A stretch of 64,000 bases of DNA, from NCBI GenBank assembly GCA_000181795.3, contig CM012955.1:8064687-8128686 (forward strand), given 5' to 3'. Below, piece after piece: positions 29,453 through 45,153 of this stretch. A model generated the notes under the pieces. The model searched no databases, was not told the DNA's origin, and saw only the letters and a program-made list of their open reading frames with translations. Made by a program: the position numbers and the translations under genes. Within the stretch, counting starts at the first letter, position 1. Each line of letters starts with the position of its first letter. Source of the DNA: Trichinella spiralis (Eukaryota; Nematoda; Enoplea; Trichinellida; Trichinellidae).

Positions 29453-31944
29453 TTACTGCTGTGGGCTCCATGTAGCTTTGCGCTTTCTGCGCATGTGCTT
29501 TACGTAATAGCAAGTGATGTAATATGGCTGGAAAAGCGACGCGAAAGAGGCATCAGTTCTGTAAACTGGACTCTGCTTTGTCCGTCCACGGTTCACCTAT
29601 ATAATTTTTAAATTCAAAAATATTTATCGGTAAAATTTTTAAATACGCCTTTTATTTTGTTTACTTTCATCAAATTAATTAGAGAACTATCTTTTAATAA
29701 TTGTCAATGTGTATCAATTATATAATTTTAAAAATCTCCTTAAGTAAACTGCTTTAAAATATCAGATAATAAGTAAGCATTTTGTAAACGCTGCTTTCTT
29801 TCAAAGAGCAACTTACCTTCATAGAGGTAATCTCGCATTTTTCAGCCATTTTGGTGGCCATAAGTAAATCTAGTATTGAAAAAAGATCAAATATTAAGCT
29901 GAACAGTTATAATCACTGAAAAATTTATGTCCATCAAATATACTATTTATTAATTCTAAATACATTAAAAAATTAAGAGCAAAATAAAATGCACAAAAGT
30001 GAAAAAATAAATCAGCCTAATCATTAATAAATTACAAAGATTTGAATATGGAATAAGCAAGATAAACGAAAATGAACATGTAGATGACTAACCTGGCGAA
30101 GAAAACCAATTGCCGCATATTGAGAAATGATTACTCGTTTCACAATTCTCGTCCTAAAATTAAAAACAGATTTACTAATAATTATGTATCAGTTAATGTG
30201 AATACATGTGATAGTGTAGATGAGGACATAATGACAGTAATATAACGTATATGTAAGAAACAGAAGTAAAAATTTCAACAACTTATGGATCAGAAATAAA
30301 AATTGTGCATGCGAAAATAATTTGAATGAACTTTCATAAAGCCGTAATATTAAAAATATTTACTGTTGATTTACTAAATATTTCAACAATGAAGCCCAGT
30401 TAATTTGCAAAAACGCAGTTAAATAACAGTTTCCAAAGCTTACTTGATGGTATAGTTGGGCAGTTATCCGGGGTTCAAATGATGTTACGCGACCTAAACG
30501 AAAAAAACCAAGCAGTGTAAAGCGAGCATTCACTTACAAGTAATCATGTGAAGCTAATTATATATTTAAGTTATGTTAATTGTAAGTTAGTATGTCTCAG
30601 ATTCGATTTTTCTCAAACCTCAAGAAAGATTTTCCTGTTATTTGAAACATTCATGCGCTACACAAACACCAACAAACGCACAGAAACATACATTCAAACA
30701 TACACTCAAATACCCACATACCCGCACAGTCAGATACACAAATACTTAGATACACATACACATACACATACACTAAAAATTTTTAGAGTTTACAAATAAA
30801 ATTATGATAAAGAAAATTCACCAATCTTACCAACCACTTTGTTGGCTGTGTATCTAATTGTGGAGAACTATCACAAAAAGATAAAGCAATGTACTTTGAA
30901 ATTTCTGATCAGTTACCAGAAATGGCTAAAAATGTTTTTAATAACAGTCATGAAGACTATCCTCAACGAAAAAATTACAATTCATCGGAAATGCAGTAGT
31001 TATCCAACATATAAACATTACAGTCAAATGCATAGTCAGGAATTAATTGTAACAACAAAAAGCCAGTTAAAATATCATACATTTGTTTAATTTATTTTAC
31101 AGAATAAATGAACCAAGTTTCATTTATCACTGATTTTAATTTTTTTTATCAATTTAAGATATCTAAAAGATTAGCTATTCGAAATGACAAAAAGTGATAT
31201 CTGAAATTCCCGAAAAAAAGAAAGCGCTTCATAAAAACAAAATAAATAACAATTTTAAATCTTTAAATCATTTTAAAAGATGTGTTTCCAATTAAAATTT
31301 ATAAATTTTTAACATTTTACACTCCTTAATTCCATACGAAGCAACAGCTCAACCCCCACTTCCCCTCCGAAAGGATTTTACACGAATAAGTTACATTAAC
31401 AAAAGTATATATGTAATATAAATTACTTATTTAAGTTCGTTTGTTCGTTAGTTGAAATTTAGAAATATATTACCCGAGAAAGAAAAGGAACGAAATTTTC
31501 TTTCTGGCACAGCTTCTCTCCTAACGCCGAAGCTTTTACTCGGAGATTCCTGAAATAAAATATAGCATAAAACACATTATAAAATATTTAATTATGAACA
31601 GTCACCATGAATAGTCAGAACTGAGTTAAATGAATACCGATATGATCAACTGTAAACTGTTAACTGGCAAGGAAACTGCCCCTGTACAGTATTTAATGTT
31701 ACCTTTATGTCACTTTTATTGAAGATACTGTAGCAATTTATTTTTAGACTATTCAAAAACTGCATAAAAATTTACTTTTACTCGCAATTGACGTTTAAAA
31801 TTATTCCAAATTTATTGAATTTTATAAAACAATTTTTAATATTTCGTTTTCAGAAGTTAAAATAATCTTACATATGAAGTGCAATCAGTTTTTTGCTTCA
31901 TTTGTTAGAAAAATTGGTTCCATATTTACCTCGCTACACGACAT
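29453..31944 (-). CDS. unrecognised 109-aa conserved-looking protein
   Basis: Six exons chain perfectly in phase with GT-AG sites: 31944-31930, 31549-31474, 30493-30444, 30153-30093, 29869-29817 and 29527-29453. The predicted protein starts MSCSE and ends WSPQQ, then TAA. It has a basic Ser/Arg-rich N-terminus (AVPERKFRSFSFSGR), a central polar segment with TSFEPRITAQLYHQ and NWFSSPDLL, a helical MATKMAEKCEI segment and a basic C-terminus with HMRRKRKATW. There is no signal peptide or transmembrane helix. Short coding exons with high information content relative to the AT-rich introns argue that it is real. I do not recognise the family. It lies 578 bp downstream of the 83-aa gene on the same strand. 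An alternative frame through exons 3 to 5 stops early and is rejected. Confidence 0.6.
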
Positions 31945-32521
31945 GTTAATTTCAACTTATTTCTAATTTTTGTATAAGAATATAATTAAAAAATGGTTTA
32001 CTTACATACATTAGCAATGTTGTTTGTAAGCATAAAACTGGAAAATCACTGCAAGCATATTTGTAGCAGTTTTGCAATTTTTTAACAATAAATAAAATAA
32101 AAAAGAAAAAATATGCAATTGTTTTCGTAAAAAAATTAATTTTGACATTGGTAACTTTAATTTTTATTTTGTGTAAAGACTACCGAAAACTTTAAAAATT
32201 TTTGTTCAGATGATATAAGCTCAGCTGTTTCTATAACCATCAAGTGGAAACATTTTTGTTTCACTTTTTTAAATTATATCGTACATGAGCACAGAAATGC
32301 CAAACGCATTACATTAATAGAAAAATAAAATATAAGTCAGCTATTGCATATCAGAATTGTGGCCGTATGAAGCCTTCGTTCACGGTATCTTGATGTTTCA
32401 ATTCTTTCTCTCTTTCTTTCTTCGTCGTGAATTTTCTGCTTATGGTACGTCCTGCTGATGAAAGGCTACATATGGAAAAAGTGAAATGACCAGATTATGG
32501 AAATGTTATCACGCGTAAGTA

Positions 32522-32920
32522 CTATTTAGCAGCTTCTTGCCACGTCACATCCACTTCATCAGGATCTTCCAATTGCACTTTCTCGCAATTTTCGCCACTG
32601 TCATATTTCTATATATGTAAGTAAAGATAATCAAGTACCAATCAGTCTGCATCATCTCATAATTTTTTGACCGAATCTTCGATAAGTTTCAAGCAGTTGA
32701 ATTCGAAATAGTTACCTTTATTTTCGGATTGTAACTTTGAAACGAAAATCGACTATTCGACAGGTGTTCCACTTCAGCGAAGCTTTGTCGCGCTACAGAA
32801 ATTTCTCTTAAAAAAATTAAAAGCATCATCACCTAGTTGAACAATTGAAAAACTTTGCTTAAACGTTTTGTTCTTCGCTTCTCCACGTTCCTGTTCCAAT
32901 CTCACTTTGGTCGGCCGCAT
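32522..32920 (-). CDS. unrecognised small acidic-tailed protein (83 aa or longer)
   Basis: Exons 32920-32833, 32792-32716 and 32608-32522 read in phase from ATG at 32920 to TAG. The N-terminal half is basic and helical (MRPTKVRLEQERGEAKNKTF). It is followed by a hydrophobic/aromatic segment (SFAEVEHLSNSRFSFQSYNP) and an acidic tail (QLEDPDEVDVTWQEAAK). An open segment with splice borders at 33066-32992 (TSSVKNPILGQDVIVEHLFELK) may be a further 5' exon, but its donor phase does not match the exon starting at 32923. It joins in frame only if a poor acceptor inside that exon is used, so the start is uncertain. I do not recognise the family. The gene lies between Rab2 and the 109-aa gene on the same strand. 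Confidence 0.5.
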
Positions 32921-33829
32921 GAACTATAATGAAAATTACAAAAGTAAAAAACAAAGCAAAAATAAGTGAACATGAATTTCATAAAGCAAACTTTTAAGCT
33001 CAAACAAATGTTCGACAATGACATCTTGCCCAAGTATTGGGTTCTTCACGCTAGAAGTACGCAAAACTGAACATTGGAAAAAAGCACAAATAATGCAAGT
33101 CTGGAAGCGTAAAATATTATTCAAAATGAAATTCTCGTTGTTAACGATCAGATCAACAAGAATAATCAAATTTCACTTTATCTTCTTTTTTTTACTATAA
33201 AGCCCATATATTATCAGAATGCGAATAAATAATTAATATTTATGTGAACCAAGAAAAGAAAACCTAAAGCTGAAATACCAATCGCAAAATACTGGCCAAT
33301 ATAACCACAAAAATAATTTCTATCAGTCAAGAAGTAACACTGTACCTTAATTAACACTTTTTACAACCAAAAACATCACAATAAAATAGCTGTATAGCAT
33401 ACACAACTGATAATAAAATTTCATATAATACATGCATGTAATATATATATACATAATCAATCAGAAACAAACATGATCACGACTAACAAACAAAAAAAGT
33501 CACAAATATATAGTGTTAGGTGTAATTTTTTCACTGATTTTCTCCATTTGAAGAGTTACAGAATGAATGCATCAAAGAAAAACGATATAAAGTTGTAAGA
33601 AATCATTTGATAGATAAGAATTGAAAACAAAAATGACAAAGACAAAAATGGAGAAAAAATGTAAAGAAGAAAAATTAATTGGACGACCGACAAGCACATA
33701 GCACATTTGACACACTGAATCAAAAAGAAAAACATGGAAAAACCATTTCAATCCAAGTTTGGAATCATGTTCTATAATTTGAAAAAAAGAATAGCTATCC
33801 GAAGCATAATTTTCTTTGTTTGCTTATTT

Positions 33830-36816
<2,987 letters not shown>

Positions 36817-37638
36817 GCTGAAGAACGTTGTGACAACTATCAACAAAACGAAACATGACACACAGTGTCTTCCACATGACTAATTTGACAATCAGGTATA
36901 AATTTTATACGCTATTTTTAAGTGCTACAGTCGAGCAATTAAATCACACAAGAATATGTAAAATTGTCATGCATAATACATATTTAATTGCTTCATTGCT
37001 ATGCATTTTGAATGTTTTTCTCGTATTTTTTATCAATTTCATTAATTTCCTTAAAATGCAAAATATTTTTTTCACTGAGTCTGAAGTTCAACGACTTTTA
37101 AATTTTTAAATCCGTCAAAAGTCATGCACTTTAAAATTGTTATACTTATATTCAAATAAAAATAAAAAAATAAATTGTTTTTCTAATTTACGGTAATTAT
37201 ACAACACTGCACAGTTACAATAATTTAAATCTTCTCAACTAACAGTTTAACCTGTTTTCATTCTCTTTTCCTTATTTAAATCACATAACTAATCAGCAGT
37301 TTTACACTAAACAACTTTAAAAACATAGATGGCAACATTTTACCAATTTAGACATATAATTTATCCGTATATTTCATATAAAAGATTTTACTGAGTAATC
37401 ATAAACTAGCAAATGTTCTATTTTTTTAATTTCTTAATCCACTCTTCTTTATGCACACACATAAATATACAAATATAAATATAAATAAAGAAATAAATAT
37501 GTATGCATAATGAAGAATCAATTAAAAAATTTTTTAAATGTAATTTCAATACTTGCCATCACTGTCTAAGTGATGAATTACTAAAAAAATGATGATATAA
37601 TGTTCAATGAATGTATCCTAACAACATGGATGAATCGA
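36817..37638. other. spacer between CSTF3 and Rab2
   Basis: AT-rich sequence holding the CSTF3 3' end and the upstream region of Rab2. No gene seen. The ORF at 36855-37109 (+) is compositionally like intergenic DNA. Confidence 0.5.
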
Positions 37639-40600
37639 CTATAAAGCAGTCGCCATAGATGGTAAATTTATTGTTCTCTGCATTTGTCTTCGTTTGTGAT
37701 AGACATTTACTTTGGCTAGCTCTTCAGACGTGTACAGCGGCTCCTCGTCTGAATCAGAGAAGCTTCCACTTCTCTTTTTCCTCTCCATCTCTTCCTAAAA
37801 TCGAAACGTAAAGTGTGTAAAATTGAAAACAGCATCAATAACACAATTCATTGACCTTTGCTTCTATGCTATCAACGTAAAGCTTCATTGCTACACCAAT
37901 CTGATTTAATATTTTATCTTTTTCAGATCCGGGATTCGAAATTTTGGACGTTTTCTTTTGTGCACTATGCGGATAGATACGACATAACGAATTCAAAATT
38001 TCTTCCGCATTCACCTCAATAGGAGAAGCGGATGGCTTAGGTAAACAATAGGTAATATGATGCGCAGCATGAAGTGGAATCACTTCTTCTTCTCCTTTAA
38101 CTCTTATTACTTCTTCCTCTTCTTCTTCTTTTCCTTCTTCTTCTTCTTCTTCTCGTTCTTCATCTTCTTCATCACGATATAATTCTTTTTCTTCCTGTCC
38201 ATTGCCATCCTCAGGATATTCACCTTAAAGCAGTAGTATAATTTTGAACTGAATAACTGAAAACATATTTCTCTTTACGTAAACAACTCCACAGTGGTAA
38301 TTTCGGTACAAAACGTTGCATTCCTGACACATCTGGCTTTGGTTTCGTCTTATCCGACACAATAATTTGCACTTTCGTTTTCAGTTCTGCAAATATTTCA
38401 TTCTTTGAAGATTCCAATTTCTACAACAACACAAAAAACACTTAGCATTTTCATAGTGTAATTACAGTGTAACATAGCAACGGAATATAAATTTTCCTAC
38501 TAATTTAAAAAATAATTAAAACGAACAGTTCTCAAAGTATATAACAATTAAATTTCTTGATAAGATATTCATTACAAGATAATCGGTCGCTGGCAGTTGT
38601 TTATATGAGCATGGAAGAAGAGTACCATATCGACACAAATCAATATAAAGACCTGAACTTTTCACTCCGTAGTGTTTTTGTAAGCACTTCCCTCGACGCT
38701 GGAAAACATCCTTGATCTCTTCTGAATTGCCAACACATTGTACATAATTGCAATATTTATTCCAAAATTCCCTAAATCAAATTAAGAAAATAAAGACAAA
38801 ATTATACGACCATTCAAAAAGAACTGAACTACTGAAGAAAACTAAAAAGCGAAGAAATTAAAATTTAAATAATGCTTTAAAATGCTCCCCAGAACAATAA
38901 TAAAACGTGATTTACAGAAGTTGGTTAACTGGCAGGTTTTCAGTATTTAAAAGACGTTCCACCACTGAGCGGAAATTCGTATTTTCTAAATGGACTGAAA
39001 GAAAAACGTACTTTTTTCCATTATATATATTTCAAGAAAAGAACAGGCATTTTTTACTATTTAACTGTTTCAGATAATCCAAATAGCATTCGACAAGATC
39101 CGGCTTTGGGCCAAATATCTGAAGGGCCATTTCAAATATTTTCGACGCAACTGTTTCATCCTAAAATAACTAATCAGTGAAACATTGAATCTATAAAGAA
39201 AAAATTCTTTTGAGCCTACTTTACAACAACGATATTCCATAAAAGCAGCAGCGACGTAAACATGATATTCACATCTTTCATCTTCGCGGGCTTTTTTGAA
39301 TAATGCTCTTGCGCTTTTAATACCTTCAGTTCGACGAAAATATTTCATAAACTGTATATATGCCTGTAATAATAAATTACAATAAAACTCGGTGTAAACC
39401 AGTTGAGGAAAACATAAAAATATTCATACCAAAGTTGGATTAACGTCGTTACACTCAACTAAGCGATTGTATATTACTTGAGTTTTATCAAATTTCATAC
39501 GCTGCTCTTCAAAATCTGCATAAGCGAAATGTAGTAACATGTTATTCAATTTCAGAGAATGAACTGCCCGTTCAAATAAAGATATATTTGCGTTCATTAA
39601 TGACATGCCCAATTTTGCATCCTCAAAAATAAATAAAAATTTGCACGCATTATCAAAAGACATAAAAACATACCCCACGTTCCATCAACAAATCACTAGC
39701 CTGCTGAATGAATACAGATGCTTCGTACCAAATATTACAGTGAAAACTGAAACAAAGTAGTGCTTGTTCATATGCATAAATCACTAAAAAAATAGATAAA
39801 TAAAATTATTGCATACAAGGAACAGAATGAAATAAGTTATAAAACTCAAAATACCACGCTTCGCATAAAGTGCGTAATCGTCAGTTTGCAATGGATTGGA
39901 TTTCTCCCAATCAATTAATTGCTTCCACAAAGCAAACTGTCGGAATTCAGATAGAGTGCGCCTTGGTGGAACAGAAACTTTGTTGCGATTCAATCCGCGC
40001 ATTACAGTTTCCATCTCTTTCATCACTCGACGAGCTGACTGATAATCACGATGTTTATCCGCAATTAGCTTCTCCGCCAACACTGGATTAACACTCTAAA
40101 ATAACTTCATTTTTTCACTTATTTAAAAAATTGAATTAAAAGTAAACATATTTCAAATGCTTTACAAGCAAATGATTTATGCAAAATATAATTTTTTAAA
40201 AGTTTCACGAACCTTTTCCCAAGCGCAATACTCTGACCATAGAAGTTCCACATTCGTCAATGGAGTCGACACACCCCGGTGGTAGACCTTTCGAACTGCG
40301 CTGATTCTTTGATTTTCCGCATAGCCACCAACAGCTTGACTAAATAAAATCATCCAATTTGTGAAAAATAAAAATTAAAGAAAAAGCTGTAACGTCAATT
40401 CACCCACATACACTGATTTCAGGAAGGAAACATAATCGGTGTAAACCTGATAACTTTGTATATCGAATCCAATTTTCTCCATGGCAAAGTCATACACATG
40501 CGCCATTTGTTCTCTTAAATGTTCCATAACATGTACAATATTCTGTATAAAAAAATAAGCAATTCAAAATTATGCTGAAACTTTCTCACTGAAAGCTTAA

Positions 40601-41189
40601 CAAACTGCCCTTTGTTTCTCGGACATATCGGACGTAGCATTTCCACAATTCGATATGCAATACTTTGGGTAAACATCGCTGAAAAAGCTATACGCACAAA
40701 ACAATGCACATAAACAGCAAATAAATGAATAAATAAAACTAATAAATGAGCAAATTCATAAATAAAACTGCCGCCTACTTTTTCCGCTTCTTCGTAATTC
40801 TGAGCACGAATCTAAAACATAAATCAATTATTGAATTCAAGTTTAAAAGCTTAAAACTCAAAATTAAGAAGGTTTATTTAAAATAAAAAATACAATAAAA
40901 TGCTTTCCAAATTTCATTAACACGTAAATAATTTTATTTACTTCTTGCTCTACATAATACCGCCAAAAACGACCACACACTGGAAAATTTTCCACAAGTC
41001 GCTCAAAAAAAGGACGGCTTTCTGCAATTGGTTTTTTCTACAAAAACGTTAATGTATGTGAAGAACAAGATGAAGAGCATTCAACTTATAAACCAAATGT
41101 TCTCGCAGAAGCATGTACCATGCTTCAATATCATATGCATCCCCTTTTACACGACTTTCTGGACTAATCTGCATGATGACACCTGCCAT
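37639..41189 (-). CDS. CSTF3: cleavage stimulation factor subunit 3 (CstF77, suppressor of forked)
   Basis: Sixteen exons: 41189-41094, 41037-40942, 40811-40779, 40687-40590, 40513-40412, 40339-40213, 40095-39855, 39783-39674, 39621-39430, 39363-39220, 39160-39058, 38994-38916, 38771-38576, 38420-38279, 38223-37856 and 37794-37639 (760 aa; human 717). The HAT-repeat array is collinear with human CstF77 ([83 protein letters not shown]). Known role: dimeric scaffold of CstF, bridging CstF64 and CstF50 for pre-mRNA 3' cleavage. The C-terminal hinge differs: instead of the Pro-rich region it has a Glu-rich block, then a DSDEEPLY motif before the basic end. Exon 5 was placed at 40513 because it restores the family spacing [17 protein letters not shown]. 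An acceptor 7 nt before the ATG suggests trans-splicing. Confidence 0.95.
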
Positions 41190-42701
41190 TGATAACCTAC
41201 AAAAATCATATTAACACTAAAAATAATGTTCTCACTTATGAACTCAAGCTATTTTGATTTAACATTCAAATATTAAAAAATTTATAAACCTTTAAGTTGC
41301 AAACTGATCGATTAAAAGATACTAGTAAATGTCGCAAAGTTTAAATATGATAGATAACTTCAATTAACAAAGTTTAAAAAACTACACCTAAATCGTAGCA
41401 AATTCTTTAGAGTTATGCTATTTACTTCCTAAAAAATTAGGATGAAACATATAAAATGCATAGATGATAAATCTACAATAACACATTTAACATTTTCAAT
41501 AGCAGTGGTTCATAAATATATACCTTTCAAAAACAATGAAATTTCTGTATGCCGAGTTCTTCAACTGAATATTTAAAACTCAGATCGGATCATGAAAAAC
41601 TAAATCTTTGCTTACACTTAAAAATGATCGTGTTCAACAAAAATTCAAAAAAAAACTAATTTTTATTTGTTAATATTTCGAGACATAAATACAGTAAGCT
41701 AACATGTAATTAAGTATTATTCCATTTGATCTTATTATAATTTTTATTTATAAATTAATTCAGTTTTCAGTTTAATAGTTTTTTCATATTTATGATGTGT
41801 CTACAAACCAATTTCCAATTTTGATATTCAATTTCAAGTATGAGTGTTACCAGCTTAGATTTTAAGAAAAATAGAACATCAGGTTTTATTAGTAAATTTT
41901 AAAAAAATATCAAGTTAAAAAAGCAGTTAATTATTCATTTCGTTTTATTCATCAGTTATTTAATAATGAAGTTATCAATCAGGCAAGACTGGCAGAACAC
42001 ACTATTACAGATAAGCATTTGAATTGTAATCCTAGTAATTGAAATACGGCTTTGTTATTTCTTCATTTCAAATTTTTATATGCTTTTAGAAAAATCTGAA
42101 TTTTTAATCGTCTTTTCGTAACTGCGTTTCTGGATTTGTAGTAGAGATTAAAAACCGATTTTCAGTGTAAAACAGCTTTCTCTTCGAATGGATAATAGCT
42201 CTTTTGAAAATTTGCTAGAACAACTACTCGGCACCTTATAATCACTGAATTTTTCTAACAGAAAAATACAGAAAGAATAAGGATGTGCATGCATAAGATT
42301 AGGACTACAGTATACTTTTAATACCAAGTTACATCAGAACTGACAGGAATATTAACCGTTTCTTTAAGTAGTATGCATATCTGCAAACGTAAAAAACTAA
42401 ATAAAAATTTCTTACAACAATATACAAAAAATTTTATTTTATATCATTTCTTTTCTTCAAATGAATCGTTTCAGGTCCTCCAAATTGGGATGTTTAAAAC
42501 TATCATAAAATTTATATTGCGTATAAGTGACCATAAAAATATTTTACTTTTTATTTTTATCGGAATTTTTTAATCATATAAACCATTTATCATTTTATAT
42601 AATAAAAATATGTTGACACCAAATCTATTCAAGTAAGCTTTCAATATTCCATTTTATTTCATATTCAAAAAATTTCCATTTTTATTCTTCAATAGTCTTC
42701 T
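41190..42701. other. intergenic, PHB2 3' flank to CSTF3 5' flank
   Basis: AT-rich 1.5 kb between two genes on the same strand. A minus-strand AATAAA about 20 nt after the PHB2 stop (near 42680) is a plausible poly(A) signal. No gene seen. Confidence 0.5.
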
Positions 42702-44484
42702 TTACTTTTTCTTAGGCTTCAATGCAACTTGCTCCACACTGGTGAAAAAATCATCATCAGCCAAATTCAGCATTAAACTCCCAGTATTCAAATAGGCACG
42801 GTTAGCTGACTGAGCAAGCTAAAATAAAGCATTATTTTCCATTATTTATATCTACACTTTAGAAAAAAAATTCTCACCGTTCGTGCAATGTTCTGTGCAG
42901 CTCTTATTTTTCTCAATTTCAAATATCCGGGATCCTTCCCTAGCGCTTCACCAATCTATCATACAAACAGAATATTTACATATATTTAAATTACACACAC
43001 TTAAATTTATAAATCTTTCAATGTATGGGATCTCAGATTACTAAAGATGAAAATCATTTCTCAATTTCTGTTAACTTTGTTTTCGTTGAATGTCAGCGCA
43101 GGAATGGTTACAGATAAGACTGTGTGATAAAAAGCGCTTCATTATGTCAGTCTGATTTTACAGCGAACAAGAACTCTTCTCACTCCGCCAAGATTTCAGA
43201 CTTTGTAAAATATTATTATACTTTCAACGCTCATAGAAAATTTTTCGTCACAGACCACAACAATCACGTAAATATTGCATGAGAAAAAAACATACAAAGA
43301 TTTTAGAATACAAAGAACTGCATACCAATTTCGCTGCTTGAGCTTCTCCTTGAGCTTGCACAATTTTCTGCTGCCTTTCTTGCTTGGAACGTTCAACGAC
43401 AAATGCCGCTCTTTGCGCTTCTTGCGCAGCTACTTGTTTCGCTTCAACAGCTTGAGTATATTCACGTCCAAAAGACAGTTCTGTAATTGAAACATCGTCG
43501 AGAATGATGTGAAAATCTCTCGCTCTTTCCACAAGTTGCTTTCGAATTAACAAAGATACTTGCTGACGCTGAGTGATCAACTGTGAAGCGTTGAACTTCG
43601 CCACAACACTCTTTAAAACCTAAATTATGAAATAATAGTACACAGTTATTAAGCATTGTATGCAAAATTAATATATCGCATTAGCAAAATAAACAAAATC
43701 ATATTAACTAATCAATAAATATCATTTATATTAATTTTATTTAAATAAAAAAATTACTTCATTGATGATAGATGGTAGAACTCTTTCATCCCAATCGACA
43801 CCCAGTGTTCGGTATATTTTCGGTAAATATGCCGCGTCTGGTCGTGATAAAACGCGCAAAGAAATATTCACCATTTGCAAATCTAAATAACCATTTATGC
43901 CGAAAATTGAATTATTAATAAAACTATTTTCACGCCTACGGCTCACAGCCCACGCATTCACACTACACCTAATATAATCACATTTTTATTAAGGAAATGA
44001 AAATATTCGTTCATTAAAAATAATGTTATTATATTTTAACACGATCGATAACACAATCAACTTATTGCTAAAGTATATTCCAGCTTATAATATAATCATA
44101 ATAAAGTTATATTTATATGGTATAACATCTAGCATACCCTTGCTGCCAGTTGGACTGGTGACTTTATGTGGTCTGGCGCGTACATCGTAGATAATTGGAT
44201 AGTGCAACCAAGGAATTCGAAAATGAAGTCCTTCAGTAAAAATTTCTTTCCCAACACCGGAAATTCGACTGAAAACAATTGCTCTGTGTCCACCATCAAC
44301 TTAAAGTTATACGATATATGATTAAGCTTCATGTTAAATTTATGATTTTAATTTTACCTGTGTAAAAACTTTGAGACAATGCGTAAGTTAAGCCAGTGGC
44401 ACCTGCCAAAAGTCCAATACCGGCTGACAAACCTTTTGGGTTTCGTAACATTCGGCTCATTAAGTCCATTACTTTATCTGCCAT
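42702..44484 (-). CDS. PHB2: prohibitin 2
   Basis: Six exons: 44484-44358, 44299-44138, 43882-43758, 43619-43326, 42955-42878 and 42818-42702 (300 aa; human 299). A basic N-terminus and membrane segment (~20-41) precede the SPFH/PHB domain ([76 protein letters not shown]). The coiled coil with [13 protein letters not shown] and [13 protein letters not shown], and the [20 protein letters not shown] tail, follow. Known role: forms ring complexes with PHB1 in the inner mitochondrial membrane, stabilising cristae and regulating m-AAA protease. The PHB2-specific C-terminal region and length distinguish it from PHB1. Introns are mostly small. ATG at 44484 matches the family N-terminus. Confidence 0.97.
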
Positions 44485-45153
44485 TTATTAAAAACTGGAC
44501 GTGCTCTTGAAACAAAAGCCAAAATCCTTAAGAACAGCGTGTTAACTATCGCCAATAATGATTCTTAGGTATGAACATACAGTAATCATAAATACATTAT
44601 TAAGTTAGTCATAACTAGGAATAAGTACCGCGTGAAACCACTTTTCATTTATTTTTTATTTTAAATGTAGTATTTAATGTGTTATAATGTGATTCAAATA
44701 TCGAAATTGTAATTATTTTGATATTACATATTCGTCAAAACTGTCTTTTTGACTTTTTTGATGCCAAAAATTTTCTTAATATGTATAAATAAGCTATTTA
44801 AGTTCGTTTTTGGGCAATTACAACAATAATACCCAAAAGTCGTTCACAAATTTTCAAAATCTTGGCAGCATGGAAATCATGCAGTTGCTATCACTAATCG
44901 TGATACACCAGAAAAAATACAGAATTTTCGTTTTTGTTTAATTTTTATTTATTTTTAAATAGAAATACATTTCTTCTCCAAATCTAAATATACTGTACAA
45001 ATTAAAGATATGCATGTACAGTTAAATGATGACGCACATCTTGTTCATTGGTTTTTGATTTTTAATTCTTATTAGGACCGCTTTAGCAGCATTTTGTAAT
45101 TGCTATTTTATTCAGTTTTGCATCTGTCTGTACGGTTGAAAAGTGGAGGCATA
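44485..45153. promoter_or_regulatory. divergent intergenic region, PHB2 / DERL1
   Basis: 669 bp AT-rich interval between the start codons of two divergent genes, so it holds both promoters. A pyrimidine-rich acceptor (ending near 45115) precedes the DERL1 ATG by about 40 nt. No specific factor site was recognised. Confidence 0.4.

Noticed and set aside
29817..30493. Alternative frame through the 109-aa gene exons (reading QTRIVKRVIISQYAAIGF)
   Set aside because: It needs a donor two bases earlier and runs into a TGA in the next exon; the phase-consistent frame stays open to a later stop.
40514..40542. Stronger-looking acceptor (TTTTTATACAG) for CSTF3 exon 5
   Set aside because: No donor of exon 4 joins it in frame. 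The acceptor at 40513 with donor after 40590 restores the exact family length and sequence.
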